Shown: piece by piece, positions 8,165-15,254 of the stretch | Layout of the letters: each line of letters begins with the position of its first letter | Position numbering within the stretch: position 1 is the stretch's first letter | NCBI GenBank assembly: GCA_036504995.1 | Contig: DASXUG010000008.1 | Location: forward strand, 186,001-250,000 | Direction of reading: 5' to 3' | From: DASXUG01 sp036504995 | GTDB taxonomy: Bacteria; Pseudomonadota; Gammaproteobacteria; Burkholderiales; Methylophilaceae | Length of the DNA stretch: 64,000 nucleotides | Notes under the pieces: generated by a model | What the model was told of the DNA's origin: nothing | Database searches by the model: none | What the model saw: only the letters and a program-made list of their open reading frames with translations | Made by a program: the position numbers and the translations under genes

Positions 8165-9346
8165 GTGTATGTGTTTAGTCAATTAAAGCAATCAACATTA
8201 TTCACAAACTTTTCAAAATTGACAGCTTACTTTCCAGCAGTTTTCTTTTTGAGCGGTTTTGCTTGGGATGCTTTTACCATAGGTCATCAGGTTCAGCAAT
8301 CTGACCTCATGATACTTACCGCATACTTGTTCGCAGCGGCTTTAATACTGGCTTGGCTAGCAAAGTTGAGTCATCAACAATACGCAACAAAAAACACTCT
8401 TATAGAAGAGTCGGCAACTCTTGTACAAGACTCAAAAACTCTTACACAAGACCAAGTTTCAGGTCATATAGAAGACACTAAGCGAAGTGCTAAGTGGCTC
8501 AGTCAATGGAGGGCGCGCGCACCTTATTTTTTACTGCAATTTATTTTTGGTAGCTTGTTGAGCGCACTTTTTATTGTTTATTTTAAAAGTGCTAGCCATT
8601 GGGTTGCTCTGTTTTGGTCTCTGGGTTTGGCTGGGCTTTTAGTAAGTAACGAATTCTTAGAAGAGCATTATGCTTGGTTACCATTGAGCTGGAGCATGTT
8701 TGGGTTGTGCGCTATTTTACTGTTTAATTTTTTACTGCCTTGCTTGGTTGGCAGCATACATGCTATCTGGTTTTATTTAAGTACAGTATTAGGTGTTGTC
8801 TTAACGCATTGGTTATACAACAAGACGCATGCAAAAGCTGGAAAAATTATCCCCGTTTGGCTAATCGCAGGTAGTTTGATGGCAGCCTATAGCTTAGACT
8901 GGATCCCGCCCGTGCCCTTGGTCAAGCAAGAGGTGGTGTTTGGCACCCACTTACAAAAAAAAGCTACGATATATGAGCTACAGGTTAACCGTGTTGCATG
9001 GTGGGAGTTATGGAAGTATCACTCATCTAACTTATATATGAGCCAAGGAGAAGCGATTTATTGTGTGAGTGCGGTATTTGCACCCAACGGACTCAGCACC
9101 AAGCTATTTCACCGGTGGCAATTTCATGATCCCAAACGAGGTTGGGTGACGACTTCACGTATTGGGTTCTCATTAAATGGGGGCCGAGAGAAAGGCTTTC
9201 GTGGCTATACCTATATACAAAACTGGCAAGCAGGGGAGTGGCGTGTTGTAATAGAAACTGAAGATGCTCGTACTTTAAGTATTGATGAATTTACCATTAC
9301 ATTAAGTTCCGAATCCCAGCCACCAAGACAATCCATCACATTATAA
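8165..9346 (+). CDS. DUF2914 membrane protein
   Basis: This 393-residue protein has several transmembrane helices (about residues 20-40, 46-66, 120-140 and 145-240) and a soluble C-terminal domain from about residue 290. That domain matches DUF2914: LFHRWQFHDPKRGWV, then RIGFSLNGGREKGFRGYTY and GEWRVVIETEDARTLS. Function is unknown. The likely start is a GTG at 8165 or the next GTG at 8171; no ATG fits. The loop near residues 78-98 is built from a degenerate 7-residue repeat, listed separately. The gene follows the acnB terminator, so it needs its own promoter, which I could not identify. Confidence 0.75.
   Translation: MYVFSQLKQSTLFTNFSKLTAYFPAVFFLSGFAWDAFTIGHQVQQSDLMILTAYLFAAALILAWLAKLSHQQYATKNTLIEESATLVQDSKTLTQDQVSGHIEDTKRSAKWLSQWRARAPYFLLQFIFGSLLSALFIVYFKSASHWVALFWSLGLAGLLVSNEFLEEHYAWLPLSWSMFGLCAILLFNFLLPCLVGSIHAIWFYLSTVLGVVLTHWLYNKTHAKAGKIIPVWLIAGSLMAAYSLDWIPPVPLVKQEVVFGTHLQKKATIYELQVNRVAWWELWKYHSSNLYMSQGEAIYCVSAVFAPNGLSTKLFHRWQFHDPKRGWVTTSRIGFSLNGGREKGFRGYTYIQNWQAGEWRVVIETEDARTLSIDEFTITLSSESQPPRQSITL
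8396..8458 (+). repeat. Three degenerate 21-bp tandem repeats inside the DUF2914 gene
   Basis: Three consecutive 21-bp units all begin ACTCTT, at 8396, 8417 and 8438. They encode seven-residue blocks of the form TL-(I/V/T)-(E/Q)-(E/D)-x-x. The heptad spacing would suit a short coiled coil in the loop after the second membrane helix. The units differ in several positions, so the array is old or under selection. Confidence 0.7.
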
Positions 9347-9668
9347 CCAAATGCCAAGTTGACAGTTGCGATATGCTTGATTTGTATCAATAAACATATC
9401 TCAGGCTTGTATTTAAATGATAAGGCGAAGGTTTTAAATTGAGGTGATACTCTAAGAATATTAGCTTGAGCCATAATTTTTAGATATATTTTGAGTTATA
9501 CTTGGGCCTACTTTGCAATGTGCGTTATTTTAAGCACATCTTTATGCAAACCGCTTGAGCGCGTAAAGACGGTACATTAAAATGACTGTAACTTAAGAAA
9601 TACGCAAGATTTAAACTCTAGCTTTATCCAAATTTTAACTTTTAACTAATTTTTAACAGGAGATATAA
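9347..9668 (+). other. Regulatory intergenic region before cytochrome c''
   Basis: This 322-bp non-coding stretch lies between two rightward genes. It carries a perfect FNR-type palindrome at 9377-9390. An inverted repeat, ATGTGC at 9518-9523 and GCACAT at 9534-9539, lies further in. Just before the cytochrome gene is a clear AGGAGA ribosome-binding site. No small gene was seen. Confidence 0.6.
9377..9390 (+). promoter_or_regulatory. FNR/ANR-type binding site
   Basis: TTGATTTGTATCAA matches the FNR consensus TTGAT-N4-ATCAA exactly. A class II FNR promoter would start near 9425, and an A+T-rich TATTTA at 9410 is a possible -10. All flanking genes read rightward, so the only plausible targets are the cytochrome c'' and cytochrome b561 genes. 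The leader would be long, roughly 240 nt. No FNR gene is in this window. Confidence 0.65.
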
Positions 9669-10118
9669 ATGACTAAACTCAAATATAGTATCGTTTTTGC
9701 TACATTGTTAAGTGCAGTAGCAATCAATGCTTATGCGGATTTGACATCGGCTCAAAAAATGGCTGATAAATATGCGGGTATCGCAAAATCTGTGAATCCT
9801 TCATACGCTGGTTTGAATGCAGATGAGGGCAAAGCTTTCTACAACCGCGAAATCGGTGTAGAAGGTAGAAAAGTATCTTGTTCTTCATGCCATACTGCTA
9901 ATCCAGGTGACACAGGTAAAAATATCGTAACGCATAAACCAATTCGTCCTTTATCGCCAGTGGTAAATCCTAAGCGTTTTGCTGACTTGGACAAGGTGCA
10001 AGCTAAGTTTGAAGAGCACTGTACCGACATTACAGGTAAAGATTGTGCGCCTGAAGATAAAGCAAACTTTATTGCTTATCTGATTACAGTCACTGAAGGC
10101 TCTAAAAAGTCTAAGTAA
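9669..10118 (+). CDS. cycA: Cytochrome c'' (SHP/DUF1924-type monohaem cytochrome c)
   Basis: A 149-residue periplasmic cytochrome with a cleavable signal peptide (cut expected after Ala23, AYA). The haem site is C71-S-S-C-H75. His117 followed by Cys118 and Cys126 reproduces the distal-histidine/disulfide arrangement of Methylophilus methylotrophus cytochrome c''. That protein shares the mature start, the GKNIV and KRF-D-DKV segments and the KANFIAYL tail. In it the sixth haem ligand detaches on reduction, coupling electron and proton transfer and opening the iron to small ligands. The physiological partner is not established. A cytochrome b561 gene follows at 26 nt, a likely membrane electron donor. 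AGGAGA lies 7 nt before the ATG. Confidence 0.9.
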   Translation: MTKLKYSIVFATLLSAVAINAYADLTSAQKMADKYAGIAKSVNPSYAGLNADEGKAFYNREIGVEGRKVSCSSCHTANPGDTGKNIVTHKPIRPLSPVVNPKRFADLDKVQAKFEEHCTDITGKDCAPEDKANFIAYLITVTEGSKKSK

Positions 10119-10144
10119 TTGATGATTAATTTGGGAGTTTATTA

Positions 10145-10699
10145 ATGATCTATGTATGGGATATCTTTGTTAGGATATTCCATTGGTCATTAGTTGCAGC
10201 GTTCTCAGTGGCGTATTACACGCATGCTTCTGAATGGGATCGTCTGATACATACGAAAGCGGGCTACGTAGCGGGTTTTCTGCTACTGGCTCGTATCGCT
10301 TGGGGTTTGTGCAAAACTGGTTATGCCAGTTTTCGCTCATTTCCCTTTTCACCAGTACAAGCATTTAAACATGTTGTTTATATGCTACATGGTGGCGCTA
10401 AGCGCTACGTCGGCCACAACCCTATCGGGTCGTTGGTGATTTATGCCATGTTAGTTGACGGTTTAATCACAGTAGCCTCTGGTTGGTTAGTTTTCAATGA
10501 CGGCTGGTTAATTGATCAAACGGAAATTTTAAGTGCTATACATTACTACTCAGCTTGGTCTTGGCTGGGGCTTGTCATCATTCATGTGATTGGTGTGATT
10601 ACAGAAAGCATTTTACACCACGATAATCTTATTATTGCGATGATTACAGGTCGCAAACGCGTATCTAGAAAAGGCGAGAAACAGGCAAAACAACTTTAA
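10145..10699 (+). CDS. Cytochrome b561-family membrane protein
   Basis: This 184-residue protein has four hydrophobic helices and opens with VWDIFVRIFHWSLVAAF, the first-helix histidine motif of bacterial cytochrome b561/Ni,Fe-hydrogenase b subunits. Further haem-ligand histidines are in HTKAGYVAGF near residue 36 and in the last helix (LVIIHVIGVI). Such proteins carry two b haems and pass electrons from the quinone pool to periplasmic carriers. Its position 26 nt after cytochrome c'' mirrors the SHP operons, in which a b561 accompanies the soluble haem protein. The C-terminus is basic and cytoplasmic. Confidence 0.88.
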   Translation: MIYVWDIFVRIFHWSLVAAFSVAYYTHASEWDRLIHTKAGYVAGFLLLARIAWGLCKTGYASFRSFPFSPVQAFKHVVYMLHGGAKRYVGHNPIGSLVIYAMLVDGLITVASGWLVFNDGWLIDQTEILSAIHYYSAWSWLGLVIIHVIGVITESILHHDNLIIAMITGRKRVSRKGEKQAKQL

Positions 10700-10761
10700 A
10701 CCTTTAGTTTTGCTAGTTTAATACTGTCTTACTCCTTAATCCCTCAATACTACTAGTAGCG

Positions 10762-11607
10762 TTAGTTAATTTCATAATCCAAGTTAAATTGAGCTTGGTT
10801 ATCTTTACCTAATAGTTCAACCAATTGCGGTAGCGATTCTTCCAATACTTTGGCTAAAGTCCAGGGTGGGTTAATTACAAACATTCCACTACCAAACATG
10901 CCAAACCCATCTGCAGCAGGCGCCTCAATGCTCAAACTCACATGCAACCAGCTTTTGAGATTGAGTTTGTGTAGATGCTGGATCATGTGTTCAGGTTCAG
11001 GGCGCTGTAGCTGGGGATACCATATCAAGTAAGTGCCAGTTGCAAAGCGCTCTAGGCTTTCTTTGATGCATGTGACTACGCGCTGGTAATCTTGCTTTTC
11101 TTCATACGGCGGGTCTATCAGCACCACAGCACGACGCGACGGTGGCGGTAAAATAGCTTTAATTCCAGCAAACCCATCCTGCTTTTCAATTTTTACGGTT
11201 CTGTCTTTACCCTTAAAGTTTTCTAAAAGAATTTTGCAATCATTCGGGTGGAGTTCGAATAAGCGTATTTTGTCAGTCGCGCGTACTAGGTTTTGAGCAA
11301 TACACGGCGAGCCTGGGTAGTAAGTTAACTTGCCGTCTGGATTGAATGATTGAATCAATGCAACAAAATCATTAAGTGGTTGATTAAGTGCGTTCTCATA
11401 CCACAGTGGTGCAATACCTGATGCAAACTCAGCATTTTGTGCGGCGTAACCTGTATTCAATTGGTACATACCAGCACCAGCATGGGTATCTATATACCAA
11501 TAGGGTTTATCTTTTTGATTGGTATAAGCTAAAACTTGCATGAGTACAAAATGTTTAAGCACATCTGCATGATTGCCAGCATGGAAGGCGTGACGGTAAC
11601 TAAGCAT
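10762..11607 (-). CDS. rlmJ: 23S rRNA (adenine2030-N6)-methyltransferase
   Basis: RlmJ methylates A2030 of 23S rRNA. The N-terminus, MLSYRHAFHAGNHADVLKHF, is the near-invariant RlmJ signature. The catalytic (D/N)PPY motif appears as IDPPYE near residue 163, after an AdoMet-binding loop. Length 281 residues is normal. The gene is monocistronic and convergent with the cytochrome b561 gene; no clear terminator hairpin was found in the 60-nt gap. Confidence 0.95.
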   Translation of the reverse strand: MLSYRHAFHAGNHADVLKHFVLMQVLAYTNQKDKPYWYIDTHAGAGMYQLNTGYAAQNAEFASGIAPLWYENALNQPLNDFVALIQSFNPDGKLTYYPGSPCIAQNLVRATDKIRLFELHPNDCKILLENFKGKDRTVKIEKQDGFAGIKAILPPPSRRAVVLIDPPYEEKQDYQRVVTCIKESLERFATGTYLIWYPQLQRPEPEHMIQHLHKLNLKSWLHVSLSIEAPAADGFGMFGSGMFVINPPWTLAKVLEESLPQLVELLGKDNQAQFNLDYEIN

Positions 11608-11765
11608 TGGAAATTAGTGGAAAACGAGAAAGAGCGTTAGCTTACATGATTAGCCTAGGCTTTACCTAATATAACTGGGTTATATCTAGTTGGTTACTCT
11701 GAGTAAGAAAATAAATTATATCGAATAAGACTGCTTTTTTTTGTGTTATGCGCTAGCATTCTGCT

Positions 11766-12737
11766 ATGGAAAAAACACATCATCACGATCATAAACACCA
11801 CTCTCATCATGCGCATGAAGATCACGAACATGGGTTGCGTGTCACCACAGGCGCAGCGTTAGCATGGCCGTTTGCAATTACCCTCGCTTTTGCTTTTGTA
11901 GAAGCACTAGGGGGGTGGTATACAGGATCATTGGCTTTATTAGGTGATGCGGGCCATATGTTTTCAGATTCCGCAGGGCTTGGGCTGGCAGCTTTGGGTG
12001 CTTGGATGGCACAAAAGCCAGCCTCGAAACGCCATAGTTATGGGTTAGTAAGAGCTGAGGTGGTGGTCGCGCTGATTAATGGATTGCTGATGCTTGGTGT
12101 AATTGCTTTTATTGCCATAGAGGCCATTCAGCGGCTGCAAAACCCACACTTGGTGCATGGCACGGAGGTAATGATTATTGCATTGGTTGGGTTGATTGTG
12201 AATATTGTGGTGGCTAGACAGTTACATCAGCATCAACATAGTTTAAATGCAAAAGCGGCTTTTTTACATGTAATGGGTGATATGCTAGGCTCTATTGCGG
12301 CTATTCTGGCTGGTGCCGTGATTTACTTTACGGGCTGGATGCCGATAGACCCAATACTGTCTTTCTTTATCTCTGCGCTTATTTTATTTTCTACCATTAA
12401 TTTGTTAAGAGAAGTGCTGCATGTGCTAATGGAAGGTGTGCCGCGCCATTTGGATTTGGAGTTGATAAAAGAAAAAATGCGGTCTGTTCCTAGTGTGTTA
12501 GAGGTACATCAAATCCACGTTTGGTCGCTATCGTCTGAAAATATAGCGCTATCAGCGCACGTGGTGTTGCAAGATGTGCACGCTTGGCGCCCTGCATTGC
12601 TCACGCTTAGATCTTTGTTGCAAAAAGATTTCGGCATCAATCACATTACCTTGCAGCCTGAAATTAAGGATATGCAGTTAGCCTCATCTCATTTTCATAT
12701 TGAAGGTGAGTCCAGTATGTTAGCAGCACCTCATTGA
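11766..12737 (+). CDS. Cation diffusion facilitator (CzcD/DmeF-like zinc/cobalt exporter)
   Basis: CDF proteins export divalent metals from cytoplasm to periplasm in exchange for protons. The first 25 residues are very histidine-rich, a probable metal-sensing tail. Six membrane helices follow. The helix II site LLGDAGHMFSD and helix V site HVMGDMLGS supply the HxxxD-type metal ligands, and a C-terminal cytoplasmic domain (from about residue 215) has LEVHQIHVWSLSSENIALSAH. Length 323 residues is normal. Zn, Co or Cd cannot be told apart from sequence alone. No metal regulator is adjacent. Confidence 0.9.
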   Translation: MEKTHHHDHKHHSHHAHEDHEHGLRVTTGAALAWPFAITLAFAFVEALGGWYTGSLALLGDAGHMFSDSAGLGLAALGAWMAQKPASKRHSYGLVRAEVVVALINGLLMLGVIAFIAIEAIQRLQNPHLVHGTEVMIIALVGLIVNIVVARQLHQHQHSLNAKAAFLHVMGDMLGSIAAILAGAVIYFTGWMPIDPILSFFISALILFSTINLLREVLHVLMEGVPRHLDLELIKEKMRSVPSVLEVHQIHVWSLSSENIALSAHVVLQDVHAWRPALLTLRSLLQKDFGINHITLQPEIKDMQLASSHFHIEGESSMLAAPH

Positions 12738-12765
12738 TTTTAAAGTGAATAGCTAGGAGGCGGAT

Positions 12766-12966
12766 ATGTTGCAAAAGATATTAGTATTTATCAGTATGAG
12801 TGTTTTTTCCTTAAGTGTTATTGCTGCACCAGCTGCCTGGTACAAATGGCGCAGTAAAGAGGACGGTACTATCATTTGTTCTCAAGTACCGTTGGGGGAG
12901 GGCTGGGAAGTGGTCGATGGACCTTATAAAGACCTACAATGTCGTGTTGCAGGTAAGCCAGGATAG
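12766..12966 (+). CDS. Small exported protein, unknown function
   Basis: A 66-residue product with a signal peptide (cleavage likely near VIAA-APAAW, residues 19-22). The mature part is about 45 residues with two cysteines (IICSQVP and LQCRV) that could form one disulfide in the periplasm. Aromatic residues near the mature start (WYKWRS) and a GEGWEVVDGPY segment are the only other notable features. An excellent AGGAGG ribosome-binding site precedes the ATG, so it is very likely a real gene. It follows the cation transporter by 28 nt. I recognise no family. Confidence 0.7.
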   Translation: MLQKILVFISMSVFSLSVIAAPAAWYKWRSKEDGTIICSQVPLGEGWEVVDGPYKDLQCRVAGKPG

Positions 12967-13031
12967 TTTCAAATATTTTGTAAAAATCATTTTAAAACTC
13001 AATAATGATTGAGTTATTTAAGGAGACGAAT

Positions 13032-13214
13032 ATGCCCTATGTCAATGTTAAGCTTGCTGGGAACGTAACTCGCGAGCAAAAAGCACAAATTGCTAAAGAA
13101 ATTACAGAGACACTCACGCGTGTTGCTAATAAGCCAGCGAATTACACTTATATCACCTTTGAAGAAGTGGAGTATGAAGATTGGGCGATAGGTGGCAAGT
13201 TGTTAGATGCTTAG
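13032..13214 (+). CDS. 4-oxalocrotonate tautomerase-family enzyme
   Basis: A 60-residue protein beginning MPYVNVKLAGN. After methionine removal the N-terminal Pro1 is the catalytic base of this family of keto-enol tautomerases. Length, the KAQIAKEITETLTRV helix and the later VEYEDWAIGG segment fit 4-OT subunits, which form hexamers. I place the start at 13032, after an AGGAG site 6 nt upstream, because an upstream in-frame start would bury the catalytic proline. No aromatic-degradation genes are nearby, so the substrate is unknown. Confidence 0.85.
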   Translation: MPYVNVKLAGNVTREQKAQIAKEITETLTRVANKPANYTYITFEEVEYEDWAIGGKLLDA

Positions 13215-13255
13215 AGGCGGTAGTCAGTTTTCACTAACTATTTGTTAATGAAAAG

Positions 13256-13873
13256 TTATTTCCTCCGCAATTTGATGTGATTTTTAATCGCATCCATTGC
13301 GTATTTTTTTGCATTTAGACCATTAGCATCTTTTATCCAAAGGTGTAGCAGGCCAATCCAAAATAGGTTTGAATCCATGGCAAGTTCGCGTGCAGTCATT
13401 TTGATGGTGACCTGACCTTTGGCTTGCGCCTGTTCATAACAAGTTGTTAATTTATCTTCGATAATCGAGCAGTTGGAAGTGATTTGTTGAAGTACGTTGG
13501 CAAATTCATCTACATACTCACATTTCGTCATCATGATTTCGTAAGTTTCTCGAGTCTCCTGACAGCTTTCTAAGTGCTCAAATCGACTACACATAAATTC
13601 TTCTATACTGCCTAGTGGGTCAAGATTTTCTTCAAGGCTGATGGTGTCTTCCATTTGGTCAATCAGCGGTAGAAAAACGCGCTCGCGCAGTGCTAACATT
13701 AATTCCGTTTTATTTTGAAAGTGCCAATATACGGCACCTCTAGTAACCCCCGCTTTGCTGGCAATTTGCTCTAAGCTACTGCGACTTACTCCACGTTGCA
13801 AAAATACTGTACGCGCAGCATCAATAATGCTTTCACGGGTTTTTTCTGCATCTTCTTTTGTTTTCTTGACCAT
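13256..13873 (-). CDS. TetR-family repressor of the adjacent RND efflux operon (AcrR/TtgR-like)
   Basis: A 205-residue TetR protein. Residues 10-60 are the helix-turn-helix domain (RESIIDAARTVFLQRGVSRSSL, then AGVTRGAVYWHFQNKTEL). The AVYWHF motif is especially typical of AcrR, TtgR and MtrR-type regulators of multidrug pumps. The ligand-binding domain is variable, as expected. The gene is divergent from an RND tripartite pump, and the 150-bp gap contains an AcrR-like palindrome over the pump promoter. Repression relieved by toxic ligands is the natural inference. Confidence 0.92.
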   Translation of the reverse strand: MVKKTKEDAEKTRESIIDAARTVFLQRGVSRSSLEQIASKAGVTRGAVYWHFQNKTELMLALRERVFLPLIDQMEDTISLEENLDPLGSIEEFMCSRFEHLESCQETRETYEIMMTKCEYVDEFANVLQQITSNCSIIEDKLTTCYEQAQAKGQVTIKMTARELAMDSNLFWIGLLHLWIKDANGLNAKKYAMDAIKNHIKLRRK

Positions 13874-13942
13874 ATCTACTTATCAAAACCTTTAATTTCT
13901 GTTTTCAACATACAAACATATGTGAATTTTTTGTGAATACTC

Positions 13943-13970
13943 TTTACATACATTCATGTTTGTATATAAT
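13943..13970 (+). promoter_or_regulatory. RND operon promoter overlapped by an AcrR-type operator
   Basis: A -35 TTTACA (13943-13948), a 16-bp spacer and a perfect -10 TATAAT (13965-13970) form a strong promoter. A 24-bp imperfect palindrome at 13945-13968, with arms TACATACA and TTGTATATA, covers the spacer and both hexamers. From memory it closely resembles the E. coli acrAB operator recognised by AcrR. Binding by the divergent TetR protein would block RNA polymerase. A possible partial copy, ACATACAAACATATG, lies near 13909-13923 and may serve autoregulation. Confidence 0.7.
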
Positions 13971-14037
13971 CTAGGTAAGTTATATCAATTTTAAAACAAT
14001 TTCAAGCTGTATTTATATATAGGACATGGAGTTATGC

Positions 14038-15243
14038 ATGGCTAACGCAATTTTAAACGCACTAAGTAATCAATCGAATAAGTATTCACTCTCAAAGTTA
14101 GTGATGGTCGTAGCTGTTATTTCTACACTGAACGGGTGTGGTAAACACGATCAGCCAAACGCAGCAGCGGGAGGTGGGATGGTAATGCCAGTGAGTGTCA
14201 TTGAATTACAATCAACCAGCGTGCCGATAAGCACAGAAGCTGTAGCGCAAACCGAAGGGGCTAAAGAGGTTGAAATTCGTCCTCGCGTGGGTGGCATTTT
14301 GCTAAAGCGTTTATACGAAGAGGGCGCGCAAATTAAAGCGGGTCAGGCCATGTTTCAAATTGACCCTGTCCCTTATCAAATTGCGCTAAGCCAAGCAAAA
14401 GCTCAAGTTGCACAACAAAATGCTCGTATTGAGCAAACAAAACGCGAGGCAGCAAGGTTGCAAGGTCTACTGGCTACGCAATCTATCAGTCAACGCGAAT
14501 ACGACAACGCGTTTTCGGATAATGCGATTGCGGTAGCTAATTTGCAACAAGCGCAAGCGAGTGTGCGTGAAGCTGAGCTGAATTTATCATATACCACTGT
14601 CACGGCTCCAGTGAGTGGCGTATCAGGTCGCTTTCAGTTTTCTGAAGGTGCGTTGGTTGCTGCTAACACTAGCTTGCTAACCACTGTTGTTCAGCTTTCA
14701 CCAATATGGGTGAGATTTAGTTTGTCTGATAATGAAGTTAAGCAACTTGGTGGGAACTTGAGTGAACACAGTGTCAAAGAGGTCATTTTGACTTTGCCTG
14801 ATGGTAGCGAGTATGCGCAAAAGGGTAAATTGAACTTTGCCAGTAGCCAGATTGACGCCAGTTTGGGTACGCAACAATTTAGAGCAACATTTCTGAATGA
14901 TGATAAAAAATTACTCCCAGGACAGTTTGTACGTGCACGTGTGGTGACAGGTTCAAAAGATGGCGTGTTTTTGGTGCCACAAGCTGCTGTAATGACTTCA
15001 GATCAAGGTAAGTTTGTCTTTGTCGTGAATGAAAATAATGAAATTGCACCACGCCCAGTGGTTGTTGGGTCATGGTTGGGTAAAGATTGGATTGTACTTA
15101 GCGGTTTGCAAGCAGGCGAAAAAGTGGCTGTTGATAATCTGATTAAATTACGCCCAGGTGCAAAAGTTGCCCCACATCCTTTAGGTGAGGCACCTGTCAT
15201 GCCATCACCCTCTGCGCAATCAGCCAAAGCAAAACAAGTATAA
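14038..15243 (+). CDS. RND efflux periplasmic adaptor (AcrA/MexA type)
   Basis: The adaptor links the inner-membrane pump to the outer-membrane channel. The N-terminal signal ends in a lipobox (STLNGCGK), so the mature protein is a lipoprotein. Then follow a biotinyl-lipoyl domain (GGILLKRLYEEGAQIKAG), an alpha-hairpin rich in Q/A/E (about residues 110-180), a second lipoyl half (TVTAPVSGVSGRFQFSEGALV) and a beta-barrel. I prefer the ATG at 14038 because GGAG stands 6 nt before it; the ATG at 14026 has AGGA directly against it. The RND pump gene starts 11 nt after the stop. Confidence 0.93.
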   Translation: MANAILNALSNQSNKYSLSKLVMVVAVISTLNGCGKHDQPNAAAGGGMVMPVSVIELQSTSVPISTEAVAQTEGAKEVEIRPRVGGILLKRLYEEGAQIKAGQAMFQIDPVPYQIALSQAKAQVAQQNARIEQTKREAARLQGLLATQSISQREYDNAFSDNAIAVANLQQAQASVREAELNLSYTTVTAPVSGVSGRFQFSEGALVAANTSLLTTVVQLSPIWVRFSLSDNEVKQLGGNLSEHSVKEVILTLPDGSEYAQKGKLNFASSQIDASLGTQQFRATFLNDDKKLLPGQFVRARVVTGSKDGVFLVPQAAVMTSDQGKFVFVVNENNEIAPRPVVVGSWLGKDWIVLSGLQAGEKVAVDNLIKLRPGAKVAPHPLGEAPVMPSPSAQSAKAKQV

Positions 15244-15254
15244 GCGAGAATGTA

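Noticed and set aside
12815..13012. Alternative frame overlapping the small exported protein gene (65 codons)
   Set aside because: The overlapping frame at 12766 has a strong AGGAGG site and a clean signal peptide, whereas this one has neither.
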